From Ashinkailepas kermadecensis (lineage: Eukaryota > Arthropoda > Thecostraca > Neolepadidae), in assembly GCA_034440615.1 (NCBI GenBank), contig JAOTOM010004836.1, positions 234,501 to 298,500 of the forward strand: a stretch of DNA of 64,000 nucleotides, written 5' to 3'. Every line of letters begins with the position of its first letter. Position 1 is the first letter of the stretch. The notes beneath the pieces are model-generated. The model searched no databases. It was not told the origin of the DNA and saw only the letters and a list, made by a program, of their open reading frames with translations. Positions 46,182 through 58,370 of the stretch are shown here, piece by piece. The position numbers and the translations under genes are program-made.

Positions 46182-46736
46182 ATGAGTAGCAGAAGCAATC
46201 CAGAAAAGGAACCGGATCGACGGAGCAAGAAGACAATGTTCGTTCCACTCGTTCCCCATCTCGAAGAAGTGGCGAGCCGCGTCAGTCCGACAGCTTCCCT
46301 AGTGACAGTTTCCCTAGAGACAGTTTCCCTAGTGACAGTTTCTGGAACAAATCTGACATCTGACGACATCCAGAATGGATGATGAGAAGAACACAGACAG
46401 TGTTGTGTATAGAATCCCTTGCGACGTGTGCCAGAATGTTTACATTGGTGAGTCAGGTCGAGGATTTCCTAAACGATTAAGCGAGCACAAAGCTGACTTG
46501 AGGTTACTTAGGATGTCAAACACCCTAGGAGCACATGCAGATAGGGAAGAACATCTTCAAAGCTGGAATCTGGCTTCCCCTTCCACAAATAACTTAGCAC
46601 AAATTCAAAGGCCCGTAGTCGAAACTGCTTAAGGCAACAGCAAGCGCTTCAACGGAGTTTTTAAAGAGAGCCACTATAACAACCATGATTATAACAAGAG
46701 TAACTACACCGATGAGGCGCAGAAACCCGGGATATG

Positions 46737-46745
<9 letters not shown>
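46182..46745 (+). pseudogene. Penelope-like element, GIY-YIG endonuclease end
   Basis: The open frame at 46375-46632 encodes VVYRIPCDVCQNVYIGESG, followed by GFPKRLSEHKADLR. This matches the GIY-YIG start of Penelope-like element endonucleases (V-Y-x-I-P-C-x-x-C, Y-I-G-E-[TS]-G-R, R-x-x-E-H). Further on, NTLGAHADREEH fits the conserved histidine region, and a later frame reading RRNPGYALS resembles the NRD-x-G-x-x-LS C terminus. An upstream frame with TMFVPLVPHLEEVASR may be the linker region. The RT part is absent, frames change at least twice, and an 18-bp repeat (46289-46343) and a CT tract interrupt it. Dead copy. Confidence 0.75.
46289..46343. repeat. 18-bp tandem, 3 units
   Basis: CAGTTTCCCTAGTGA-type units inside the Penelope-like remnant. 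Confidence 0.85.

Positions 46746-46828
<83 letters not shown>
46741..46828. repeat. (CT)n microsatellite
   Basis: About 88 bp of CT starts within the codons for the ALS end of the Penelope-like C terminus. Confidence 0.97.
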
Positions 46829-46830
<2 letters not shown>

Positions 46831-47120
46831 CTATCTCTACCTCTTTCTTTCTCTCTCCCCTCATCGTCTCACATGTCACACTGTCCAATAGCCATTGAAA
46901 CAACAGGTCAATCACCTACTTTATTTTACGTGTGCCCAGGATGTCAATCTTTCGGTTCAGCATGTTTTCTGGAAATGTTCGTGTCACTGGTGTGCGATGT
47001 CTTGTTATTGCTCCATATTAAACACATTGTCTTGTGACGCACATTGTTGCCGTTCTGACTGGATATCCTGTTCACTTTTCCCTTGAAAATGATATATTAC
47101 CGAAACGTCGGACTGTGTTG
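46829..47120 (+). other. Possible 3' tail of the Penelope-like element
   Basis: At 47080-47113, CCCTTGAAAATGATATATTA followed by CCGAAACGTCGG resembles motifs near the ends of Penelope-like elements, some of which carry hammerhead ribozymes. The CTGATGA core is not intact here (TTGAAAATGA). Confidence 0.35.
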
Positions 47121-48387
47121 TTATGATATTATGTTTTAATCTTAATATAAAACTAAAACAGTCAAGGGCATCCTATCCAAATTTGATTTTGATGTACTTT
47201 ATCTGAGACAACCTTATACCCGGCAATAAGTTTTTTTTTTTTTAAATCGAACCTAAGCATTGCTAAATCTCATGAAGTAAAACTGATATGAAAGATCGAA
47301 AGATTTAAGGAAAAGATCAAATGAACAAACGAAAACATATCGTGCTTCAGAAATAGTAACGAAAGGATCGAATGAAATACGGATCGATAGGATAAAACAA
47401 GTTAATATTGGCCAAACAGAATATTGGAGGGACTCGAGACCTTCCAATGGGATAAAATGACTAACCTATATTTACGCGCGATAATATTGGCGGACACATA
47501 ATAATCTACAATGCTATTCTAATTAGACGCAGTTACAAATCCAGAAGTGCCGGTTCGGGGGGAGGGTGGGGGGGGGGTATATAAAACAAAATCATCCGAT
47601 TTCGAACAAATTATTCGGATTTGAATATGTTTGAATGGATTTCAGCATTCACTTAGTCTGCTTAATGCAATACTCGTGTGATAAAATGCCTTTAGATTTC
47701 GAAACAAAAATGTCTTCTTAGTGTCAAATATCGGCAAAGATCGGCCACTTGGGGGAGGGGGCACGACCCCTGTGGTCGCCCCTTAGATCCGCCAGTGATT
47801 AGGTGCATATGCCTGAGAATTAATTCCGATGATCAACAGATTATTTCATGGAACTGTCAGCATTTTGAACTTGTAACGAAGCGAAAGTATTTTATACCCG
47901 CAATTGGTGTCATATTCGGGGATGATCTTCGATCGTAGGTTATATAAGTTCCACACTCTTCTGTAGCACCCACAGTTCGCAGGTCTCCATGCACATGACG
48001 CAAAGAACAAGCGCAATTTCAGTGCAAGGGTAAGGTTAGATACATTAAGTGGAAAACAAAAGGCAAATGTAACGAATTTGCAGGATCGCACCAGGAAATC
48101 CTCGAACAAGTTGCTCGGGAAGAAAAGGCAAGACGGTCGGGTACTTGGCGATTCACATATACATGAGTGGGTTCGTTTGTTTGTTATTTGGGCTTAAGGG
48201 CGCGCCGACTCATGAGTGGGTTCTGTGAGTGCCGGACCCTGTAGGAAAATAAGCGTTAAGCCATGGCTAGTGGCGGATGCAGGAATTTTGATCCAGAGTG
48301 GGGCCTTACTCTGAAGGGGCGCCATCTCCCCTTCGCCTTCTCTACTCTGGGGGCGCTATCGGCTGAAAACCACTTAAAGCAAGGGGC
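47121..48387. other. No gene recognised; transposon-like terminus at 47735-47797
   Basis: AT-rich unique sequence. TTAGATCCGCCAGTGATTA at 47783 matches the edge of the 16-kb insertion. AGTGGCGGATGCAGGAAT at 48270 is a similar edge in reverse orientation. Confidence 0.45.
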
Positions 48388-48612
48388 CATGGGGAGGGGA
48401 AGGGGCCATGGGGAGGGCAAGGGACCATGGGGAGGGGAAGGGGCCATGGGGAGTGGAAGGGGTCATGGGGAGGGGAAGGGGCCATGGGGAGGGGAAGGGG
48501 CCATGGGGATGGGAAGGGGACATGGGGAGGGGAAGGGGTCATGGGGAGGGGAAGTTGGCATGGGGAGGGGAATGGGGAGGGGAAGGGGCCATGGGGAGGG
48601 GAAGGGGGCGGG
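48388..48612 (+). repeat. 19-bp G-rich minisatellite, about 12 units
   Basis: The unit is GGGGCCATGGGGAGGGGAA, with many GGGG runs on the plus strand. Unit length slips between 18 and 20. Confidence 0.92.
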
Positions 48613-49541
48613 GAGGGGTGCACTCGAACGGCCCGCCACGTCTTTATCGGGGGGGGAGCACCTGCCCCCAGTCCCCCCCCGATTAGCCAGTGGCCATGGC
48701 GTGCATAACATATTCTGAGACAAACATTCAGTATGCACCTCCTCTCGTTCAGGTTCGAAGACCCGTCTCCACAGACCAGCAGTGCAAATAGGAATAGCAT
48801 AAATTTGCGACGACCGGGTTAAAGAAAGGAGCCCGCGAATCCACGCCGGCCCACGGCTCCACCCGCCATGGCAGATCTGGTGTGAGTCGGGGTGGGGGAT
48901 GGGGGTCCGATCCTCCTGCGGCTTGTTACCCTGCTAATGTTACTGGTAATTTTATATATTCAGACTCAAATTTTAGGACCCCCCCCCCCCCCTAGTTTGG
49001 TGGGATATCTCCAATCCTGGCTCCAGAAATGATGCTGAAATATGAGAGATAAAATCACATATTGAAAGCCATGTGTATGAATTGCAGAATGAGTTGGACA
49101 AATCCCCCCCCCCTCCTCCACCCACAACAATCGCGTGAGCACAGCAACTAATCCTACCATACCATGTCTACAAATTATCATCCCCGTCACTTCGTTGTTC
49201 ACTTGAAACAATGAGAAAGGTCCAGCCCCGCATTCTCACCACTACGCCCCTCCGAATGGAATTTACCCCATCCCCGATCTGGCAGGCGAAGCGAAGACTG
49301 AGCTCCGCTACCGCCCCCGCCGGCCATCTAGCGGCCATGCGCCTTGACCTGCTCCGCGGGCCCGACATGCTCCGAACAGATAGGCTATGAGGTTCATTGA
49401 TTGTTGTTTCACTTGAATATTACAATATGTCAAAATAGTAATTCATGTTTGTGCCTATTGTTGCCCTCACCAACCGCCCGTATTCCCCTGCACGTTGTCG
49501 TGAAGGTCACGTGACACAGCCCAGGCCTCATTCAGCGATGG
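48613..49541. other. No gene recognised
   Basis: Unique sequence with several C runs (48974 and 49105). Confidence 0.45.
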
Positions 49542-49551
49542 CCATATATGG
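49542..49551 (+). promoter_or_regulatory. Perfect CArG box, candidate upstream actin promoter
   Basis: CCATATATGG fits CC(A/T)6GG, the binding site of serum response factor, a classical regulator of actin genes. An inverted CCAAT (ATTGG, 49566) follows at 15 bases, and a CACGTG E-box lies at 49508. Whether it serves actin is inference. Confidence 0.45.
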
Positions 49552-49589
49552 TAACCTGGATTCTGATTGGCTGACAGCAGCATGCGGTC

Positions 49590-49711
49590 GCCGGCCCAGA
49601 TAGGCGTTGGAGGCGCGCTGTAAAGGCGGTAAAGATTTTCTGTGGCGTCACTCGCCTGTGGAAGATAGCCCGTGGAGGTGCCGGTACCGTCGTCTGTGAT
49701 ATAACCTCAGG
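49590..49711 (+). other. Candidate non-coding leader exon
   Basis: A CpG-containing segment downstream of the CArG and CCAAT motifs ends in AACCTCAG/GTATGT, a near-consensus splice donor at 49711/49712. It has no conserved coding content. It could splice to the actin acceptor at 52095/52096 as an alternative leader; the start is only an estimate. Confidence 0.3.
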
Positions 49712-50222
49712 TATGTCTGGACAGTTCTATCGGAGGATCCCATCGTAGTTTGGGATTGTGCAGATCGAACATTTTGTGCGTTGGGCGCGTGGCGTTTTGC
49801 AGTGTGCATTGTGAATTTGAGTCGTTTTGGAAAGGTGCTGGATTTTAAGAATACCGTTTCATGTCTGGGAGTGCCTGTGCTTTTTGCAGTTTTCAGTTCT
49901 AGTGTGGATTCCGTGAGTACTGGCCTGGAGGCTTGCACATGCACTGAACGGCGGCAATTTGAATTTCCACCAGTGTGTTAAATTGAAATACTTTGTATGC
50001 CTGTGTGGACCATGTGACCTCTGCAGTCGATGGGCCCCTAAACCTGTATGCCTTTGTGGCGGTATCAGGGGTGTGGCATGTGCAATTGTACATGCACCTA
50101 CAAGCATTGGTTGTGCACCCACAATGTCCAGCCCCTCTCCTAACAGTGTGATCTCCCACATTGAGGCATAGTGGCCAAGCATAGTGTAGGTACCTGCCCA
50201 CGATTATTTTAAAAATGATAGG

Positions 50223-50364
50223 TGGTACCTATCCTTGAGAAATTGTCGGCGTTATCATCGGTAGAAGGGTTCAGTCGGTAGTTCTGGGGCAGGGAGGTAC
50301 CTATCCTTGAGGAATTGTCGGTGTTATCGGTAGAAGGGTTCAGACGGTAGTTCTGGGGCAGGGG
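50223..50364. repeat. 70-bp tandem duplication
   Basis: Two copies of a unit with GGTACCTATCCTTGAG, ATTGTCGG, GGTAGAAGGGTTCAG and TAGTTCTGGGGCAGGG. Confidence 0.9.
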
Positions 50365-51467
50365 TGGAACCCTTGTTCTTTTGGTGGGGTCCCGTCTCGT
50401 CTCTCTTCCTTGGCCCCACTGACTTTTCACTTGACATTGCATCTTATGGGTTGGGCCCACCAACAAAATTTGCAGTACTTATTTCCCCCCGTGCGTTTGA
50501 CCCCACTAGTAATTTTCAATTTGGCCCAACCAATAGTTTCAAAACGTCTGCCAATGTTTTAAATTGGCAAGTGGAACTCGAGGGTGCCTCCACACGCTTT
50601 CTGGCAGTCAGCAGAGGGGCGCTATGACCATACTTATTTTGGAATGTATGCGACGAACTAGTTAGCGAATGATCAATTCTGGTCGAAGCGCCCTAAATCC
50701 CAAATAGGTAACTAACTAGTTAAAATTAACATTATTGTCGACCAATGCACGATTGTCTCGGTTATCGTTTACTCTTCCTCAGTCTCAACGCCTTTTGATT
50801 TCCCCACTTATTGTACTAGAATGTCGCTGGCAACCAGTTTCTGAATCAAATTCAACATGATTGAATGACCCTTCGTATATATTTGTGGGGGAGGTCATGT
50901 CGAACCAGAATTGCACATTGAAGCCCTTGTCCCAAATTCATTGGGATATTTTATCGAGCCATATTTATTCGGATTGTCTCAGCCTCGCGGTCTCATCCGT
51001 TAGCTTAATGCTGACTAGTCGCTACAAACAAGTGCTCTTTGCCCCTCCCCTCCCCTCCCGATGTTCTCTGCAAGCAGCAGTTCTAGTTGCAAAATTGCTG
51101 TCTTAAGGCTGCATCGGTGGGTTAGTCTTTCCGCAAAAGTTCCTTTGCATGAGAAGGAGCGTCCCCTTTTTGGAATTCATTTTGGAGCATCTTTTTGGGG
51201 TGTTGCAGATAGTCTTGTCCAAAGAAAACTGTGCCGCTCGGAAAGGGCAAATTCAAACTGCAATTAGTTGTATACTACATCGCCCGACTCTGTATTTCGC
51301 TCGCGGCCCATATCGCCTAAGCCACCATTTCCAGCCCACTCCTTTTGCGGCAGCGCTGGCCGGGCACACCCCGAATGTCTGCGACCGCGCCGGCAGTCAC
51401 GTGGTGCGGCGGCTGGGCCCGTGTCATCGATTCCCGCGGCAGTGGCCGGCGAGCGCCGCTTTCATGC
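50365..51467. other. Actin upstream region
   Basis: Unique, AT-rich to about 51270, then GC- and CpG-rich toward the proximal promoter. No independent gene is recognised. Confidence 0.5.
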
Positions 51468-51477
51468 CCATATAAGG
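51468..51477 (+). promoter_or_regulatory. Proximal actin promoter: overlapping CArG and TATA
   Basis: CCATATAAGG is a perfect CArG box that also contains TATAAG, in a CpG-rich setting. Initiation about 30 bases downstream would fall near AATCACTAG at 51507-51515. The position, about 640 bp before the start codon with an intron between, fits animal actin genes. Confidence 0.6.
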
Positions 51478-51504
51478 CGCGTTGGCGGCATGCCAGCCGG
51501 CGCG

Positions 51505-51706
51505 TGAATCACTAGTGCCGGCCGGCAGCGGCCGCATGCACCGGGGCGTGACAGCGGCGGCCGTTCCCAGGCGGCGGCCCGAGATGACTGTCGCGCTGGT
51601 GCCGAAACTCAGTCGTGTGGTTGTACACTCCTCGAGGTGCGCAGCGTCTCGAGAAGTCCTGGCGCGGAGAAACTCGTCGCGGCGGGACGGCTTTTTATCG
51701 GAGGTG
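51505..51706 (+). other. Actin 5' leader exon (inferred)
   Basis: Starts about 30 bases after the TATA-like element. It ends at GAGGT/GTGAGT, a strong donor at 51706/51707; an alternative donor is two bases upstream. The leader intron would run to the acceptor TTTGCCCTTTTCAG at 52095. Transcript data are needed to fix both ends. Confidence 0.5.
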
Positions 51707-52095
51707 TGAGTGGCGCGAGTTCGTTGATCCGTATCGCCGGCGGACTGCCGTCTGCGGCCGGTTTAGTGCACATGTGGCGCCGATGGACCGTGCCTTCCGG
51801 TTGGGTCGGCCGGTCGCGTCTGGGCATCGCGGATGTACTTCGTGGGTTGACCTTGGCCGAGTCAGTGCCAAGGTGGACAGACGTCCACGCCTGCGCAGGG
51901 ATCATTGGTCATTGTGTTGTGGATGATTCATGACCACCTGGTCCACTCGGCCCACGCTTAGTGCCCCCCCTCGGCTGTGAATCACGAAAGCCGGCCAGCG
52001 AATGTGACTACTTGTGGATGGCACTATGCGTAATACCTTTGGCACAAACGGTTGTGCTGCCCGCCTGTTTCCTGACTGTAATTTGCCCTTTTCAG

Positions 52096-53691
<1,596 letters not shown>

Positions 53692-54038
53692 GTGGCTTGT
53701 TTGAATGTCAGGGACCCGAGCGACTGTGTAAGAATGCCATCTTATCGTGCGGAGGCGAATTTGTGTTGCGTTCCAGTTGACGTTGCGTTCCAGTTATCAT
53801 TCCTGAGACGGGAGACACTGCCCTCGATGGCGAGCACAAGGAAGCAGTCGTCCCAGCTGTGTTATTTAAGTGTTTTATATGCCTGCTTAGGACTTCCAAT
53901 TTCGCTTGGTTTTCGTGTATCCGTTATGGGCTGAGCAGTATTGGCTATCTTGAAGTGCCAGACCTCAACTCTGCGCGTGTGCAGTCTACACACGAGCCAG
54001 ACCACTGTGCGTAACTTATCCGATTAATGAGAATTTGT

Positions 54039-54044
54039 AATAAA
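54039..54044 (+). terminator. Actin polyadenylation signal
   Basis: AATAAA, about 350 bases after the stop codon, in a plausible 3' UTR. An A-rich stretch follows. It is the first canonical signal downstream. Confidence 0.75.
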
Positions 54045-54059
54045 AAACGCACAAAACAC

Positions 54060-55237
54060 GATTCCTGACTGAACGGGCTCGAGGTTGGAAGTGCTGGTGT
54101 ATTTAGCGAGAAAGTATCTGCACTAAGTATAATCTAAACTTCACGTCAGACAGCGGGTCACTGTCAGATTACGTAAGAATACCGTGGTCTAAGGTGGCCT
54201 GACAACCTGCATTATGATGGTGCCTGGATCGACACAAATGGACAATTAAGCAATCTCCCAGACTGGGAGATCGCAGCAAACTCATTGGCGCTGCGGCACC
54301 TTTGGGAGGGGGTGGCACAGATAGCCGAGAAGTGCTTGTGGGTTCTGGGTCGCCGGCCCTGCGGCGCCCGCCAAACTGAGCTGACTGGTATACCTTTGAC
54401 CTGGTGGAGGAATGACCATGCAGCCGCAGTACAAAGCGGGCATTTGGCCGTCCGTCCGCCGGCACTGCCCTGAGTTATGAAACCACAGGTGGCCGGGTCA
54501 GACGGCCGGAACGCGCCGGCAGGATGTGGCTGTGCAAAACTGAGAACCGGAAGGCCGGCCGCCGGGCGGACAGGAGTGGAGGTCAACTGGTGCTTGGCGC
54601 TGGCCTCGACCGAGTGTCAAATTGGCCACCATCGTGACCGAGTCCTCTCGGGAGCGTGCGGACCAGCTCGAGCCAAATTTGGGCTCCTCTCATGAGCGTG
54701 GCTCGCCTCTCGCTCGCCAAATAGGGGATCGACCGAGGTCGTCCAGGAGGAGCCTCGGACTTCCAGCACGCCTAAAAAGTACTTGCCACATCTACCGTGG
54801 CATGAGCGAACGCCAATTATGGTTTGCAAGCCCTCTCCGTTCCAACAATGTGATCTTTCTGACTGCGTGAGCTGGCAGCACGCCAGCGACCGGCACTGAC
54901 AAGCGGCTGCGTTACCACGTCCGGGCGTATTTGTCCGGCCCTCAGTTGGGTGTGCAGGCCTGACTTTTACCGCCACCGAGTTTAGGTGTTGCAGCTCGCC
55001 GTCACCCAGAGTTGTGGCGACCGAATACCACAACCGATTGACTGCAGCAGCTTGGGTGTGGCGGCAAAACGTGGCGCGCAGCATTGGCACGTGAAGCGCT
55101 CGCGCTTGCCTGGACACCAGTGTGTCGCCATCTGTTTACTGTTGACTTCCAGCGGTGCGGACAAATACGGGACAAATAAGGCTGTGTTGGTCAAGGCTCC
55201 GGTATGCATGGTCACTAGGCATTACACACAGATCTGT
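54060..55237. other. No gene recognised
   Basis: GC-rich 54280-54620, then mixed. Open frames on both strands lack motifs. Confidence 0.45.
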
Positions 55238-55282
55238 TTAGCTATATGATCAACATGGTCGATGCGCCCTAAACCCCCCCCC
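55238..55282 (+). mobile_element. SINE/LINE 3'-tail fragment
   Basis: GCTATATGATCAACATGG and TCGATGCGCCCTAAACCCC match 63087-63124 and, in reverse, 63846-63920. The G-run side is a C run here. Confidence 0.6.
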
Positions 55283-55784
55283 CCCCAAATAACATATCTG
55301 TTTAAGCACTGCCGAGCAAACACAGACGGGTGGAGGATGGAGATGGGGAAGTTCGGTATTCTCAGCATGAGGGAAAATTTCTTTAAGCGTGGTGCGACGC
55401 CAGGTATTCAGCTTCCTGCATCGGTGTAAGACCACATTTATTTTACGAGGTAGAGGTTTCCCCTACCCATCCCACCCAGTTGCCGTGTTGCTGCAGCTAT
55501 CTGTTCGGTATGGATAACTTGTTACTTGCTGTCCTCGAGTGATGTAGGCACATCAGTTGGACCTCCAGTTCCTGATGCTTTATATATGTTATGCACAAGG
55601 GATATGTTACTGTGGTATGATTTGGTCGATGTTCTTCTACATCTTCTATATTTCAATGTTCTGATATATTATATTTGCATTATTCTAACACAATCTAACC
55701 TAGCTTAATATTGGAAATACACACCTGAGTGAATTCAAATTTGAGGATATTTTCCACATAAAGTTAGGTTAGCTTGCATGCAAA
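55283..55784. other. No gene recognised
   Basis: AT-rich unique sequence. Confidence 0.5.
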
Positions 55785-55840
55785 ACACCCAGAGGCGGCT
55801 CGAATGATCTCTATGGTCCGGCACGTCTCTAACCCCCTCC
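55785..55840 (+). repeat. Dispersed repeat copy (CGGACC-type)
   Basis: AGGCGGCTCGAATGATCTC and GGTCCGGCACGTCTCTAA match 59330-59380 and, inverted, 2985-3040. Confidence 0.55.
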
Positions 55841-56297
55841 CCCCACAAAAAAAAGAAGAAGAATTCCCTCGCACTGTGCCACTGAGCTTGATAAATAAAA
55901 CCAATCCAACCTCAACCTCCAACAACTGCGGTATTTCTTAATGATCTATCCACTAAGCAATCACTCATTATCCTCCAATTCCCGGTTCCTCGGCGGCGTT
56001 ACCATGTTCTGCTTCACGAGCGGTAATTCCTGAGCCAATCGATCGTCTTCGCGGGCCGGCGCGGCGCACCCGACGTGTACACATGACGTGTACACGTGAC
56101 GTCATCTCGGAAGTTATGTCAGACCCAATCGCAGTCATGGTGAGAAGTGTGGAATGGAGTGCTATCTTATCAAACGACTGCGGCTGTCTTTGTATTGCAT
56201 GAGTGCGTGTACTCGGCGTATCTGAGCGCGAACAAACGCTCGATATGGTCAGTGCATCCAGTGCATTCACCACCAGATGCGCAGCAAAGGGAGAGGG
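55841..56297. other. No gene recognised; CRE octamer at 56097-56104
   Basis: GACGTGTACACATGACGTGT runs into ACACGTGACGTCA, a small tandem of CRE half sites and E-boxes at 56072-56104. Confidence 0.4.
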
Positions 56298-56500
56298 GGG
56301 GGGGGATGATACATTAATTTTGCATTTTGCATAATTTTTGCATTTTTGAAAAATTATACACTAGATCAAACTGGAAATTTGGGGATTTGCACCACGCTAA
56401 ACCGTACATTTTACGCACGCTGAAAGCGGTCTCGGCACGATGTGACTATTTGGAAGTCGGGCCCCACCCTTGAGAAAATCCCGGCTGCGCCCCTGTTCAC
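56298..56500 (+). mobile_element. MITE-like element, good copy
   Basis: G run, then ACACTAGATCAAACTGG, GCACCACGCTAAACCG, GCACGCTGAAAGC and an end CTTGAGAAAATCCCGGCTGC plus GCCCCTG. A GCATTTT repeat near 56318-56345 is local. Confidence 0.62.
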
Positions 56501-57539
56501 CACGTCACGTGTTCGGTGCGACTTCCGTGCAAACGTAAACACAAGCAAATAAATAAACAGCCGAGCCAGAGGTGCTGACGACCGAACCTGCCGTGGCCAG
56601 CGACAGCCGGCTGTCGGCAAGACACGTCCGGCCCATCGCTCGAGGTTTAAACCACCGGCTGTGTGTCAAGCACACGCCCACCGGTAGCCCACGGCGGCAG
56701 GTGGAGACCAGCAAGTAGGCGCCAATGAGGCCACACGACAGATGGTAATGACCAATTGGTTTTGGAACGGTAGCACAACAGTCACAAGGGTTGGACAAAC
56801 ACCGTTAGACATCGCACAATGTTGCACTGTTGCAATATGCAATGCATTGTTGACCAGTGTTGCATTGACAGTGAACTTGGTAAATGGGCAATTTTTGTCT
56901 AACTATGAAATTTGCCTGAAATATTAAGAATGTGCTGACCACTACAACTCATCTTGGCGGAAGCTGAATTCATGCTTATTATTCTTTGGCGGAAGCTTGG
57001 CGGAAGCTGAATTCATGCTTATTATTCTTTGCTTGGATTTCCCTTCAAATGCAGGCACTAAGGAGTCAAGGACGTAGTAGTGTCTTAAAGTTAGCATAAT
57101 AGTGTTGAGTAGCGGAACGCGGAACGCGCACGCCTGCCATCTAGCGGCCGGCGGAGGAAGCAGGGGCCCACTGCCGAGCGCGCCTGCCCGCCCGCCCCAG
57201 CGCTACTTTACGCTTGACAGGTTCGACAAGAGCTGATTTGGGTGCAAACTGCCACCATTTAGTGTTCAAATTGCCATGGCTCTCTCAGATTTTAACCTCA
57301 CAATGTCAACACTACAACTCGACTGCCCCTCGACTGACCATTGTGGACCCACAGTCAACCAAATGGCGAGTACTTTTTTTCTTAAATTTTTTTTGAATAT
57401 GACCATATATTATACAATACTATCAAATACTGGGGAAAGCACCATGCACATGTATCATCTCTCACTCAAATGTGTATCATGATAACCCAGTACTTGATCT
57501 TGTCTTGTCGAGTACTTGTCGAGTACTTGCTCTCGGAAA
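56501..57539. other. No gene recognised; 43-bp tandem duplication
   Basis: At 56954-57031 a 43-bp unit with TTGGCGGAAGCTGAATTCAT occurs nearly twice. Otherwise unique. Confidence 0.5.
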
Positions 57540-58370
57540 AGAAATCGACTATCACATCGGCGGAAACTCTTTGCACTTTCAACAAATTCGCCGATGACAA
57601 CAATCACAAAGCACTCATATTCACGGATGGGTCGAAACACGAGATCGAAGTAGGCATCGGCATCATTGGACCAGGCCTTAGGCTTTCCAAGCGTCTACCG
57701 AATAACTTTCCATCTACTCCGCTGAAGCACTGGCTATTCTGGCCGCTATCTCCATTCTAAAGAGTACAACCAGAAACGTAGTAATTTGCTCAGATTCAAA
57801 ACCCGTTCTTCAGTCAATTAGCAACACACACACGACTGCCCACACCCAGTCATTGATAGAATCCAACAAATCGTGGCCCGTCATGAAAACAACTTTTCCT
57901 TCCTCTGAACACCGGGCCACGCTAACATCCCAGGAAAGGAGGAAGCAGATCGGCTGGCAAAGCAAGCGTTAGCATTGACTACTCATCCCATCATATAATA
58001 TTCGGTAGACGATTGCAAAGCACTCCTACAACGTCGCATACGTCAGCATCACCGGAACACATGGACACAGCACAACTCTACGCAACACAACTCCATCAAC
58101 ACCCAGAACATCAAACCTACAGCAGGCACATGGAACACATCAAATCAATCTCACCGTCAAGAGGAAGTCATCCTCATTATACTTAAAACTGGTTGCACCA
58201 AACTAACACAGCCTCAACTAGAGGATGACCAATTTAGAACACCTCACTGCAAAACTGGCAACACCATATTAAGCATAGGCCACATCCTGCTGGACTATAG
58301 TAGCTTTAACGCTCAAAGTCGACAACTTAAGGCCTTCTGCCAAAAAGAGGGCTATATATTACCATGCTAA
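57540..58370 (+). pseudogene. RNase H and C-terminal end of an I-type LINE
   Basis: Translated segments ALIFTDGSKHEIEVGIGI, then NVVICSDSKPVLQSI, then TPGHANIPGKEEADRLAKQA reproduce the RNase H order (first D in TDGS, D in SDS, and the GHxxIxGxExAD block). They are followed by HCKTGNTILSIGHILLDY, like the C-terminal zinc-binding region of I-clade LINEs. Frames change at about 57700 and 57890, and stops occur. The final stop is at about 58368-58370, where the inverted-repeat structure begins. RT and endonuclease parts are absent. Confidence 0.75.
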
